64,000 bases of DNA from JANYHF01 sp031393505 (GCA_031393505.1 JANMVX010000175.1:28344-92343), one strand, 5' to 3'. Positions 43,754 through 52,396 are shown, counted from the stretch's first letter. Program-made: numbers and translations. Notes: generated from the sequence alone by a model not told the origin.

Positions 43754-43778
43754 CTTGTTTTGGCGCCGCACCATCCGC

Positions 43779-43850
43779 GTAGGGGTGACCCGTGGGTCGC
43801 CCTCGTGCACCGTGCACGTGGTTAGAGGGCGACCCACGGGTCGCCCCTAC
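43779..43850. repeat. Inverted repeat, GTAGGGG family
   Basis: GTAGGGGTGACCCGTGGGTC pairs with GACCCACGGGTCGCCCCTAC around a short centre that contains its own GTGCACCGTGCAC palindrome. It lies between eryC and eryH. Confidence 0.9.
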
Positions 43851-43891
43851 GCCATTCTCGCCATGCCAAGTCTGAAACAATGGAGTCGTGA

Positions 43892-44659
43892 ATGACCCGC
43901 CACCTCTGGATCGGCACCAGCTGGAAGATGAACAAGACGCGCGCCGAGGCAAGGGCCTTTGCGTCGGCGCTGTCGTCCGCCCCCATCATCAACGACGTCC
44001 GCTTACAGCCTTTCGTCATTCCTCCGTTCACGTCTCTCGCCGAGGTCGCGGACCTTCTCGCCAAAACCCGCATCCGCGTCGGCGCGCAGAACATGCACTG
44101 GGCCGACGCCGGCGCCTGGACCGGGGAGATCTCCCCCCTGATGATCAAGGACGCCGGCGCGACGCTGGTCGAACTCGGGCACAGCGAGCGGCGCACGCAT
44201 TTCGGCGAGACCAACGCGACGGTGTCGCTGAAAGTCGCCGCCGCCTTGCGGCACGGATTGACCCCGCTCATCTGCATCGGTGACACGCGCGAAGAATTCG
44301 ACGCCAAGCAAACGGCCGAGGTGCTGGCGCGCCAGGTTGCCGCCGCGCTGGCCAAGATCGCCCAGGAACAGCGTACAGAGACGATCCTGTTCGCCTACGA
44401 ACCCGTCTGGTCCATCGGCGAGGGCGGCACGCCGGCGGAACCGGGCTTCGTCAACGCGCAGCACGTGCTGATCAAGGCGCTGACGGAGCGCATCATGGGC
44501 CGGCCGCTGCCCGTGCTCTACGGCGGCAGCGTCAACCCCGGCAATGCGCGAGAACTTGCCGCGCAATCCAACGTCGACGGATTGTTCATCGGCCGCTCGG
44601 CCTGGGCGGCGGAGGGGTATGTCGGGATTTTGGAACAGGTGGCGGGAGCGATGACGTAG
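43892..44659 (+). CDS. eryH: Triose-phosphate-isomerase-like protein, probable EryH
   Basis: A 255-residue TIM with the catalytic lysine in TSWKMNKTRAE, histidine in ELGHSERRTHFGE and glutamate in AYEPVWSIGEG, plus the phosphate loop LYGGSVNPGN. All catalytic residues are present. The adjacent eryI/eryC and the EryA-like kinase suggest this is EryH (TpiA2, D-3-tetrulose-4-phosphate isomerase) rather than glycolytic TpiA. Its TAG stop is the first bases of a palindromic repeat. Confidence 0.85.
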   Translation: MTRHLWIGTSWKMNKTRAEARAFASALSSAPIINDVRLQPFVIPPFTSLAEVADLLAKTRIRVGAQNMHWADAGAWTGEISPLMIKDAGATLVELGHSERRTHFGETNATVSLKVAAALRHGLTPLICIGDTREEFDAKQTAEVLARQVAAALAKIAQEQRTETILFAYEPVWSIGEGGTPAEPGFVNAQHVLIKALTERIMGRPLPVLYGGSVNPGNARELAAQSNVDGLFIGRSAWAAEGYVGILEQVAGAMT

Positions 44660-44797
44660 GGCGGGTAGGGCGCAATAGGCGCTTTTTCTTCGCGCCGTAT
44701 TGATTGCGCCACAGGGGGTCAACACGGGCGCAGGCGGTTGCATTGACCCCCGGCGGCGCAATACGGCGAAGAGGCCTATTGCGCCCGACGGCCCTAC
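44657..44797. repeat. Palindromic element forming both convergent stop codons
   Basis: Outer ends TAGGGC...GCCCTA and inner arms TAGGGCGCAATAGGC / GCCTATTGCGCCC, CGCGCCGTATTG / CGGCGCAATACGGCG, and GGGGGTCAA / TTGACCCCC. The left end supplies the TAG of eryH, and the right end (complement) the TAG of the HAD gene. It may also terminate both transcripts. Confidence 0.88.
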
Positions 44798-45645
44798 GCC
44801 GCCAATTTCCCCATCACATAGGTCGGCCAGGCCTGGTATTCTTCATAGAGATTTTCCAATCCCGCCCCATCCACTTCGGCCAGAATGCCGCCGCGGATCA
44901 ACAGCGATGACAGCCCGAGACGGGTGGCCCCGGCGATATCGTGCTCGACGCTGTCGCCGATGGCGAGGACGCGCGACGCCGGCACGGCGGGCGCGAGGTT
45001 CAGCGCGTAACGGTAAATGTCCGCATACGGCTTTCCGAGGTAGCGCACCGTGCCGCCAAGGTCCTCGTAGATATCCGCCAGGGCGCCCGGCGCCGGTTGC
45101 AGTCCCTTCGACGACAGCATCCAGGTGTCAGGATTGGAACACAGGGCCGGAATGCCCGCTTGCGCGGCCGGAGCAAACAGCCGCCGGTAGTGCGCCAGGC
45201 TGACGCGCGGGGCATCGCAGCCAAGGATCAGCAGCCCGCTCGCTTTGGTCGGTTCGTCCGTGAACGTTAAATCGAGCCCGCCCAGACCATAGTCGTCGCC
45301 CCGCCGCCCGACCAGAAACAGCTTGGCGCCGGGAACGAACGGCGGGCCGAACAGTCCCTCGTCGATGGCGTGCCAGCCGACCTCGCCGGAACTCGCCACG
45401 GCGCTGAAACTGTCACGCGGCAGCCCCATCTGCACCAGCCGCTCTTCGTTCTGCGCCGCCCGTTTGCCTGAGTTGGTGAGAATGACGGCGGTCTTGCCCG
45501 CCGCCTTGATCGCCTGCAGGGCTCCGATGGCGCCGGGATAGAGCGTGCGCCCATCATGCAGCACGCCGAACTGGTCGACCAGGAACACATCATGCGCGGC
45601 GATGACTTCGGCAAGTCCATCGAGGGGGAGCGGCTCTTTTTTCAT
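44794..45645 (-). CDS. HAD-IIA family phosphatase
   Basis: A 283-residue haloacid-dehalogenase phosphatase of the NagD/CECR5 type. Motif I reads FLVDQFGVLHDG, so the second Asp of the usual DxD is Phe; this variant is also known in a plant-like subfamily. Motif II is ILTNSGKRAAQN, the lysine is in LGKPYADIY, and motif III/IV is AIGDSVEHDIAGA. It overlaps the kinase before it (ATGA) and starts after GGAGGCGG. It probably removes phosphate from a sugar phosphate made in the same operon. Substrate unknown. Confidence 0.85.
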   Translation of the reverse strand: MKKEPLPLDGLAEVIAAHDVFLVDQFGVLHDGRTLYPGAIGALQAIKAAGKTAVILTNSGKRAAQNEERLVQMGLPRDSFSAVASSGEVGWHAIDEGLFGPPFVPGAKLFLVGRRGDDYGLGGLDLTFTDEPTKASGLLILGCDAPRVSLAHYRRLFAPAAQAGIPALCSNPDTWMLSSKGLQPAPGALADIYEDLGGTVRYLGKPYADIYRYALNLAPAVPASRVLAIGDSVEHDIAGATRLGLSSLLIRGGILAEVDGAGLENLYEEYQAWPTYVMGKLAA

Positions 45646-46922
45646 TGTGCCGCCTCCAGGGCCTTCAGCGCCAGCCGCGCCACGCCCGCTGCCGCCGCTT
45701 CGCTGCGGGCATGCAGGAACGGTACGGCGAGTTTGCGCCGCCGTATCTCCGCCCACGCCTTATTCGCCGCGCCGCCGCCAACCGTCCGTAGGCTGCGCAA
45801 AGGCGGTGCGCCGATCTCCGCTAGCCGCCGGTAGCCGAGCGCCTCCACGTCGGCGATGCCTTCCAGCAGGCCTTGGAGGAATTGCACGTCGTCGGCCGGT
45901 CGGGGTGTCACGCGGCTCACCTTGGCAGGGTCGTTGATGGGAAACCGTTCGCCCTTGCCCGGCAGCGGATAATAGTCGAGCCCCGTCCCGTGACCGGCGT
46001 TGAGGTGAGGCTCCAATGTTTTCATTTGCTCCGCCGTGAAATTTTGCAGCAGCGCCGCCCCGCCCGTATTGGACGCGCCGCCCGCCAGCCACATATCGCC
46101 GATGCGATGCGAATAGATACCATAGTCCGGCGCAAACAGCGGCCGAGCGGACAAGAGTTTCAAGACCAGCGTCGAGCCGAGCGAAGTCACTCCGTCGCCC
46201 GGCTGGTCCGCGCCGGTGGCTAGGAAAGCCGCGCAGCCATCGGTGGTGCCGGCGACCATCAGCGCATCCGTTGGAACGCCGAGCGCTCCGGCCAACTCGC
46301 TGTTGCATCGCCCCGTCACCACCCCGGCGGCAACCACGTCCGGCAGCAACGCCACATGCATACCGGTCGCCGCGATCCAGTTCGGCCATCGTCGGGCAAC
46401 CGGATCGTAGCCGGTCTTCAGGGCGTTGTTTTCGTCGGACACATCGAACCGGCCGGAAAGACACCCCGCGACCCAATCGGCCTGGTGCAGGATACGATGG
46501 GGACGGAGCGACAGCAGCTTGATCGCTCGCCCGAGCGCGGAACTCGCACCATGCGCCGCGCTGGCCGGGGGAGCGTGCGCCGCGATCACAGCGACCGATT
46601 CGGCACGACACGGATCGTTATACATGCGGGCCGGTCCGAGCGCCGCGCCGTTCCGGTCGATGGCCAAAACGGTGCCCGACGTGCCGTCCACCGCCACGGC
46701 GCCGACGCGCGCGAGCACGCCGCTGCCGCGAATAGCCGCGAAGCCGAAGGTCAAGGCCTCGATCCAGACGTTTGGCTCTTGCGTGATGGCGCCGCCCGAG
46801 CGGACCGGCGCGGCCATCGCGGCGGCGGCTTCGGCAACCACATCCCCCGCACCATTCAGCGCAACCACCCGCACGCCGGAGGTGCCGATGTCGATACCGA
46901 GCGCAAGTTTGTCCGTGGTCAT
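45642..46922 (-). CDS. FGGY kinase, D-ribulose kinase (XK-1) type
   Basis: A 426-residue FGGY carbohydrate kinase with N-terminal GIDIGTSGVRVVALNG, AVDGTSGTVLAIDR, LHQADWVAGCLSG, SDENNALKTGYDP, SLGSTLVLKLLS and LAGGASNTGGA. From memory these blocks resemble the plant/cyanobacterial D-ribulose kinase (XK-1) more than bacterial xylulokinases, so D-ribulose or another ketose is the likely substrate. It is coupled by 4-bp overlaps to the class II aldolase before it and the HAD phosphatase after it. Confidence 0.85.
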   Translation of the reverse strand: MTTDKLALGIDIGTSGVRVVALNGAGDVVAEAAAAMAAPVRSGGAITQEPNVWIEALTFGFAAIRGSGVLARVGAVAVDGTSGTVLAIDRNGAALGPARMYNDPCRAESVAVIAAHAPPASAAHGASSALGRAIKLLSLRPHRILHQADWVAGCLSGRFDVSDENNALKTGYDPVARRWPNWIAATGMHVALLPDVVAAGVVTGRCNSELAGALGVPTDALMVAGTTDGCAAFLATGADQPGDGVTSLGSTLVLKLLSARPLFAPDYGIYSHRIGDMWLAGGASNTGGAALLQNFTAEQMKTLEPHLNAGHGTGLDYYPLPGKGERFPINDPAKVSRVTPRPADDVQFLQGLLEGIADVEALGYRRLAEIGAPPLRSLRTVGGGAANKAWAEIRRRKLAVPFLHARSEAAAAGVARLALKALEAAQ

Positions 46923-47977
46923 CCTGTCGCCCGCTTGGCCAGCACCTGGCGATACTTCTCGGCATCCCAGTTCAGCAGCGCCATTTCATCCGTAGGCTTC
47001 AGATAGCGCAACGCTTCGCCGGGCCGGAGCCGCGCCGTGACGTCGGCGAGGCAGCGCGCCAGGGCATGCGCCGCCGGCAACACCGCTTGCGGCAACAACG
47101 CCCCTGCCCCCGGTACCAGCAGCAGGGGCGCAATCGGCCGCGGCTCGCGCACCAGGGCGTCGGCCACGCGTTCGCCCTCGCGCAGCACCACCACCGACGG
47201 TCCCAGGAATATGACGTGGTCGGGATACAGCGAGCCCGTGGCCGCGACCTTCAACCGGAACGGATCGGTGGCGATGCCGTGCACCTGCGCATCGCGGACG
47301 GGCAGATAGCTGCTACCGTTCGCGGCCTCTTCAAGTTTCGCCCAATTTGCCGGCTTGGCCTCGGCCACGGGACGGCGCAACCGGCGTCCGACTTCGGCCA
47401 GCAGCTTGGCCGCCCCCTCCACCGTCCCGGCCGCCACCACCAGGCCGTGATTGCCCAGGACGACCACGGACGGTATCGGCGACAGCCGCGCCTTCAGCTG
47501 CAAGCTGAGCGGCAGCCCCGGCCGGCCGTACGGCACCCACACCCAGTCCAGGCCTTTCAGCCGCGTACGGAGTTCCACCTCGCCATCCTCGCGGCAGGCC
47601 CAGGCGAGCGTCTCCACGCAATGCACATGCACCACCACGCGCTGCGGCAGCACGGCGTGAAAGGTCGTCTCGATCGACGGGCGCAAACCCTTCGGATTCG
47701 CCTCCGTCGCCACAAACGCCGCCGAGGTCTCGCAGGCCGGATCGCCGCGCTCCAGTCCCGTCAGCAGCGGGGCCAGGCGCACGGGAACGAATATGTCCTT
47801 GAGCAGACTATCGGTCAACTCCGTGCCCGACGCCTTCACCCATAAGACGCCGTCGGCCTTGATCGACGTGTTGCCGCCGGCCGCCTGCACCAGCAGCGGA
47901 TCCTGCCCGCACTTGGCGGAATAGTGCAGGAACTCCATCGCTCCGGGGACGTCTCGAATTGATTTGTGCGTGGTCAT
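46919..47977 (-). CDS. Class II aldolase/adducin-family protein
   Basis: A 352-residue protein with an N-terminal class II aldolase domain (LLVQAAGGNTSIKADGVLWV, KASGTELTD) and a second half resembling the aldolase region of RhaD-like bifunctional proteins. Zinc ligands are probably in VVVHVHCVETLAW and LGNHGLVV. I start at the ATG of MTTHKSIRDVPG. Together with the kinases around it, this suggests cleavage of a ketose 1-phosphate or decarboxylation of a sugar-acid phosphate; the substrate cannot be read from sequence. Confidence 0.82.
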   Translation of the reverse strand: MTTHKSIRDVPGAMEFLHYSAKCGQDPLLVQAAGGNTSIKADGVLWVKASGTELTDSLLKDIFVPVRLAPLLTGLERGDPACETSAAFVATEANPKGLRPSIETTFHAVLPQRVVVHVHCVETLAWACREDGEVELRTRLKGLDWVWVPYGRPGLPLSLQLKARLSPIPSVVVLGNHGLVVAAGTVEGAAKLLAEVGRRLRRPVAEAKPANWAKLEEAANGSSYLPVRDAQVHGIATDPFRLKVAATGSLYPDHVIFLGPSVVVLREGERVADALVREPRPIAPLLLVPGAGALLPQAVLPAAHALARCLADVTARLRPGEALRYLKPTDEMALLNWDAEKYRQVLAKRATG

Positions 47978-47996
47978 GGGACGCCCTTGAGGTGTG

Positions 47997-49037
47997 TTAG
48001 CACGGATGGCGTGGGGGTTCGCCGGCAATGTAGCGGCGCACGTCCTCGGCGGCCATTTCGGCGGCTACCGTCACGGTACGGACGGACGCTCCGGCGATAT
48101 GGGGGGTTAGCGTCACATTCGGGAGTGACAGCAATGGCCAATCGGCGGGAGGCGGCTCGATGGCGAAAGTTTCCAGCATGGCGCCGCGCAGGTGGCCGGA
48201 GACCAGCGCGTCGTAGAGCGCGTCATAATCCACCAGCGGCCCGCGCGCGGTGTTGACGAAGGTTGCGCCCTGCCTCATGCGCGCGAACTGCGCCGCGCCG
48301 ATCATGCCGGTGGTCTCCGCCGTGACGCGCGCGTGCAGCGTGACGATATCGGATTGCGCCAAAACGGCATCGAGATCGACGTGGACGACGCCATCGGCGC
48401 GGTCCTGCGCGGAGAGCTGCACATAGGGATCGCAGACCAGGATCTTGCAGCCGAAGGCTTTCAGCAACTTGACAAGACGTGTGCCGATATTCCCATAGCC
48501 GACGATGCCGACAGTCATTTCGGACAGTTCGCGCCCCGTCAGATCGGCGCGGTACAGATCGCCACGCCAGTCGCCCTGTTTCATCGCATCGTGCCCCGCC
48601 CGGATCATGCGGGTTTCGGCCAGGATGGCGCCCACGGTGAATTCGGCGACCGCGCTGGCGTTGCGGGCTGGTGTGTTGACCACGCGCACCCCGCGCTCAC
48701 GTGCGGCCTTCATATCGATGTTGACGGGGCCGCCGCGCGACACCGCGACCAGCTTCAGCTTGGGCAGCTGCGCAAACATCGCCGCCGAGAGCGGAGCCAA
48801 TTGCGTGACGAAAATCTCGGCGTCGCCAATGAACTCGACCACCTCATCCGGCTTGCCGAAATACTCTTTCAATCCGTCCAGGCCCTTTTTGGCGTAGCCG
48901 TGCTCCATCGGCTCATTGGGCCAGGGCTGCTCCAGTGTACGGATGGTATGGGACGGACCGCAAGCCTCGACGATCTTCTCAGCGAACACCGACGGCAACA
49001 TGAAGCGGTCGCCGATGATGGCGATGTGTTTGCTCAT
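47997..49037 (-). CDS. D-isomer-specific 2-hydroxyacid dehydrogenase
   Basis: A 346-residue NAD-dependent 2-hydroxyacid dehydrogenase. The Rossmann motif is VGIVGYGNIGTRLVK, the active-site arginine is in NTARGPLVDYDAL, and the histidine is in LTPHIAGASVR. The substrate loop SRGGPVNIDM is unlike PdxB or SerA classics. It overlaps the stop of eryA by 4 bp. It could act on a sugar-acid or hydroxypyruvate-like intermediate of the operon. The ATG reading MSKHIAIIGDRFM is the start. Confidence 0.85.
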   Translation of the reverse strand: MSKHIAIIGDRFMLPSVFAEKIVEACGPSHTIRTLEQPWPNEPMEHGYAKKGLDGLKEYFGKPDEVVEFIGDAEIFVTQLAPLSAAMFAQLPKLKLVAVSRGGPVNIDMKAARERGVRVVNTPARNASAVAEFTVGAILAETRMIRAGHDAMKQGDWRGDLYRADLTGRELSEMTVGIVGYGNIGTRLVKLLKAFGCKILVCDPYVQLSAQDRADGVVHVDLDAVLAQSDIVTLHARVTAETTGMIGAAQFARMRQGATFVNTARGPLVDYDALYDALVSGHLRGAMLETFAIEPPPADWPLLSLPNVTLTPHIAGASVRTVTVAAEMAAEDVRRYIAGEPPRHPC

Positions 49038-50596
49038 GACGGGACGGACCTTCCGCGTGCAAGTTGCCGCCACACCGGAGCCAGCGCCTCGCGCGATGCG
49101 ACGTAGGCTGGGAATGTGGCGTCGTAGATGGCCATAAGCTCAGTATCCGGCGCTTCCAGGGGGCCGAGATTGGGCCGGACCCATTCGGCCACGCAGTCGG
49201 CCATGCTCTGGTAGTGCCCCGCCCCGACCAGCGCGATCATGGCGGCTCCGGCGGCGCCGGCCTCGGCGCGCGAGGAGGTGCGGACGCTTGCGCCCAGGGT
49301 CGCGGCCATGATCTTGCGCAGTGACTGGTTGCGGGCAGCACCGCCGCTGAGCCGGATTTCGGATGGAGGCCCGCCCATGGCCGCGTAGCAATCGCGCGCC
49401 GCAAAAGCCAGCCCCTCGAACACCGCACGCATCATGTCGGCGTCGGTGTGGCGCGAGCTGAGGCCGATAAAACTGGCGCGCGCCGAGGGATCGACGAATG
49501 GGCCGCGCTCGCCCGCCTCCGAGATGTACGGATGATAGAGCAGTTGTGCCGGTTCAGCGCTGGCGACCCGCTCCTCCAACCCGGCCAGGAAGTCCTTGCG
49601 TTCTCGTTCGATGCCGGCGCTGGCGAGAACACAGATCGCCTGATCCAGCAGCCAGTCGATATTGAGCGTGGACGCCATATTGCTCTGCATCTGGGCGTAT
49701 TGGCCGGGCACCGGGAACGCCATGGTGTAGCCGGTGCTCTGCGCGTTCAGCGTCACGGCCTCCGCGCCGCCGGCAAAGCGCATGTGCATGCCGGTGGAGC
49801 CGATGATGGTGCAGCCGCCGTGGCCGGGCGGATCGTAGAGGCCACCGCCAAGCGCCGTACACACCACATCCACGAAGCCGAGTGCGACGGGCGTGCCGGC
49901 GAGCAGGCCGGTCTTTGACGCGGCGGCGGCAGACAGAGCATGTTGCTCCGTAGTCGCATCGACGATGGGGGCGATGAGCGAGCGGTACTTCGCGAAGCCT
50001 AGGTTTTCGATGGCTTCCTCGCTGTAGGCGCGTTTGCGGTAGTCGCCGAAAGTGAAAAGCGCCTCTGAAGGATCGGTGGCGCGCGCACCCGTCAGCTTGA
50101 AATAGAGCCAGTCCTTGCAATGGAACGCTGTTGCCGCGCGCGCCAGCACCTCGGGCGCGTGCTGTTGCATCCAGGCGAGATGTGGCCCCTGCTGGCAAGC
50201 GTTCAGGCCACAACCGGTCAATTCGAAATGGCGGCGCCCAACCGGCAAGGCCCGGTAGTCCTCGACCCATGCGGCAGCGCGCGCATCCAGCCACAACCAC
50301 CCGGGCGCCACGGGCTCACCGGCCTTGTCGATCAGCCAGGTGCCGTCGCCCTGACCGGTGACAGCGAGCATAGCGGTACGCGCCGCCAGCTCCGGCACCC
50401 GCTCGCCGAGGCCGCGCAGACAGGCCGCACAGTCCGCCCACGTCCGGTTCATGTCCTGCTCGACGCCGCCGTTAGTCAACGTCTCGTAGTGATTGGGAAT
50501 CGCGAAGGCGTCGAGTTGCTTGCCGGCGAGCGTGAACGCCACGGCCTTGAGGACCGACGTACCCGCATCAATCCCGATGATGACGTCGCGAGTCAT
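49034..50596 (-). CDS. eryA: Erythritol kinase EryA (FGGY family)
   Basis: A 520-residue FGGY kinase with VIIGIDAGTSVLKAVAF, AVTGQGDGTWLIDKAG, LNACQQGPHLAWM, FHCKDWLYFKLTGARATDPS, and LLYHPYISEAGERGPFV. These blocks are a strong match, from memory, to Brucella EryA, which makes L-erythritol 4-phosphate. The start at 50596 has GGGAGGCGG just upstream; earlier ATGs run into a leader region. It follows the EryD-like regulator and a tiny ORF on the same strand. EryB, the next enzyme of the Brucella pathway, is not encoded in the window. Confidence 0.9.
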   Translation of the reverse strand: MTRDVIIGIDAGTSVLKAVAFTLAGKQLDAFAIPNHYETLTNGGVEQDMNRTWADCAACLRGLGERVPELAARTAMLAVTGQGDGTWLIDKAGEPVAPGWLWLDARAAAWVEDYRALPVGRRHFELTGCGLNACQQGPHLAWMQQHAPEVLARAATAFHCKDWLYFKLTGARATDPSEALFTFGDYRKRAYSEEAIENLGFAKYRSLIAPIVDATTEQHALSAAAASKTGLLAGTPVALGFVDVVCTALGGGLYDPPGHGGCTIIGSTGMHMRFAGGAEAVTLNAQSTGYTMAFPVPGQYAQMQSNMASTLNIDWLLDQAICVLASAGIERERKDFLAGLEERVASAEPAQLLYHPYISEAGERGPFVDPSARASFIGLSSRHTDADMMRAVFEGLAFAARDCYAAMGGPPSEIRLSGGAARNQSLRKIMAATLGASVRTSSRAEAGAAGAAMIALVGAGHYQSMADCVAEWVRPNLGPLEAPDTELMAIYDATFPAYVASREALAPVWRQLARGRSVPS

Positions 50597-50731
50597 GCCG
50601 CCTCCCATCCATGGGCCTGCCCTCAAACAGATACCGGGCGTGTGCGGAAGGAGGACCACACACGCCCGCTTGATCGTGGAGGCCGCAAGGGCACAGGGAG
50701 ACATGCCGATGCGGCTCCACGACTTTAGACC

Positions 50732-50794
50732 TTAGCCGAGCCCGGTTTCCGTGACCTTGGCACCGGTCGTGGCGGCTTTGACTTTGTCGAACAT
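50732..50794 (-). CDS. Possible 20-residue leader peptide ahead of eryA
   Basis: A tiny frame reading MFDKVKAATTGAKVTETGLG with a good ribosome site (GAGAGGCGGG) upstream and a TAA stop. It sits in the 235 bp between eryD and eryA. It could be a translated leader or a conserved small peptide, or chance; nothing in the sequence decides. Its Lys/Thr/Ala composition is not like a hydrophobic membrane microprotein. Confidence 0.35.
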   Translation of the reverse strand: MFDKVKAATTGAKVTETGLG

Positions 50795-50831
50795 GCACGT
50801 CCCGCCTCTCTTGACGTTCCAGTTTTGGCGG

Positions 50832-51839
50832 TCAGGTGTAAACTTTGCTCATGTCGCGGCTGCTTTTCGCGGCTCTTTTGGTCTCCTTGGCCCTTGGCCT
50901 TGGAGTTAACTTGGAGAGATCGAGCGCCGTGCGTTCGTCGGTAATCAGCCCACTGATGAGGCCGCTTCTCAGCACCGCATCGATGGCTGGCGCCTTGCCG
51001 TGACCGCCCGCGATGGCGATGGTGGTGCGCGACTTGCCGTCGGTGAAGTCATAGGACAGCGTGCGCGCCGTCAGATCGGACTCGATCGGCCTGCCGTCAC
51101 TGCCGAAAAACACGCCGAGCGCCTCGCCCACCGCGCCAAGCGCCTTGACCTTGGCGAACTCGGAAAATTCGATCATGCCCGAGGACACCAGGGAGGCGTT
51201 GCGGTCGATGGTGCCGATGCCGAGCAACAAGAGGCTCGCCTCGTGCGATAGAGCGAGTACGTCGCGCATGCCGGGTTGCGCGGCCAGAACCGCTTTGTCC
51301 TTGGCGCTGTTCACCAACAAGGGGACGGGCAGTACGTAGCACTCGGCGCCCGTACGCTCGGCGATGCGATGGATGACGTCGTAGGGGTTGGCCGCGAACT
51401 TTCGGGTCACGCCGCCGAGCAGCGATACGAACTGGGCGCCGTTCGCTGGCGTGCGTGGCAGGTGCTCGACGGCCGCGGCGAGCGTGCGGCCATGGCCGAT
51501 GCCGATCACCTTATGATCGCCACGCTCCAGCACACTGCGCAGATAGCGCGCGCCCATGATGCCCAAGGTTTTCAGGGGTATCGGCTCGTCACCGAGATCG
51601 GGCGCGACCTCGCAGAACGCGAGGCCGTAGCGCTCCGACAGCGTCTGCTCCAACGCCACGCAGCCCGCGATGTCGCCATCGACAAAGACGCGGATGAGCC
51701 CCTCACGGTTGGCGCGCGCGATCAGGCGGTGCGCCTTGGTGCTCTGGATGTTGAGCCGCGCGGCCACTTCGGCCTGGGTGAGCCCGGCCGCGTAGTGCAA
51801 CCACGCGGCGCGTGTGGCGAGGCTGGCCTCGTCTTCCAA
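50832..51839 (-). CDS. eryD: SorC-family transcriptional regulator EryD-like
   Basis: A 335-residue SorC/DeoR-type regulator: N-terminal helix-turn-helix (LTQAEVAARLNIQSTKAHRL) and C-terminal sugar-binding domain (KVIGIGHGRTLAAAVEHL, FVSLLGGVTRKFAANPYDV, LLLGIGTIDRNA, GLITDERTALDLS). It closely resembles EryD, the erythritol-responsive repressor. The TTG at 51839 gives MEDEASLATRAAWLHYAAG, which aligns with the EryD start and has GGGAGCGGA upstream; no ATG is suitably placed. It heads the minus-strand operon and probably controls both itself and eryA. Confidence 0.86.
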   Translation of the reverse strand: MEDEASLATRAAWLHYAAGLTQAEVAARLNIQSTKAHRLIARANREGLIRVFVDGDIAGCVALEQTLSERYGLAFCEVAPDLGDEPIPLKTLGIMGARYLRSVLERGDHKVIGIGHGRTLAAAVEHLPRTPANGAQFVSLLGGVTRKFAANPYDVIHRIAERTGAECYVLPVPLLVNSAKDKAVLAAQPGMRDVLALSHEASLLLLGIGTIDRNASLVSSGMIEFSEFAKVKALGAVGEALGVFFGSDGRPIESDLTARTLSYDFTDGKSRTTIAIAGGHGKAPAIDAVLRSGLISGLITDERTALDLSKLTPRPRAKETKRAAKSSRDMSKVYT

Positions 51840-51912
51840 CTGTTCCGCTCCCGGCTCCCGATCTGTTCCCCGCGTATCGCGCGCGGGTCGATGGTGAAGG
51901 TTTTTTTGAGTG

Positions 51913-51928
51913 GTGCAAAAAATTGCAC
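51913..51928. promoter_or_regulatory. Candidate operator palindrome upstream of eryD
   Basis: GTGCAAAAAATTGCAC is a perfect 6-4-6 palindrome 74 bp upstream of the eryD start, in an otherwise GC-rich leader. Position and symmetry fit a binding site for the SorC-type regulator. No second copy was found by eye near eryI. Confidence 0.45.
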
Positions 51929-51960
51929 GGGACGGGGTTGGCGTCAAGGTGGAAAGCAGA

Positions 51961-52386
51961 ACTTCTCTTCTCCCCGTACTTACGGGGAGACGGTGGCGCA
52001 CTGCGCCGGATGAGGGGCAGCAGCAGGGACGGACTATCGGCTTGAACCTGGTGGCGCCAAGGTCGGAGCCAGCCGCTGCCCCTCACCGACCGCGTGGCTC
52101 TTGCCGCGAAAAGCGGCTGCGAGACGCGATCTCCTCTCCCCCTGAAGAAGCGGGAGAGGAGGGCTCCGGTCTTCTCCTCTCCCCCATTTTTGGGGGAGAG
52201 GATGTCGCCCGAACGCAAGCGAGGACTCAGCGACAGGTGAGGGGCAGCCGCATGCTCCGTACAGGTCGTGAGAAGCGCACGGCGCAAGCGGCGGCCCCTC
52301 ACCGACCGCCCAGCGCTTGCCGCGAAGAGGCGGCTGCGCGGGGCGGTCTCCTCTCCCCGTCAAAACGGGGAGAGGAGAGTCCAGTA
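51961..52386. repeat. Block of composite palindromic repeats
   Basis: A run of at least three hairpin modules: TCTCCCCGTACTTACGGGGAGA near the left end, CTCTCCCCCTGAAGAAGCGGGAGAGG and CTCTCCCCCATTTTTGGGGGAGAG in the middle, and CTCTCCCCGTCAAAACGGGGAGAG at the right. They are joined by the GACCGCGTGGCTCTTGCCGC and GAGGGGCAGCCGC linkers found in related arrays. No gene is supported in it. Confidence 0.88.
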
Positions 52387-52396
52387 GCGGACGCGC

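Noticed and set aside
50832..52001. Earlier ATG start for the EryD-like regulator
   Set aside because: The extra 54 codons run into a palindromic repeat and the operator; the TTG at 51839 fits the family start.
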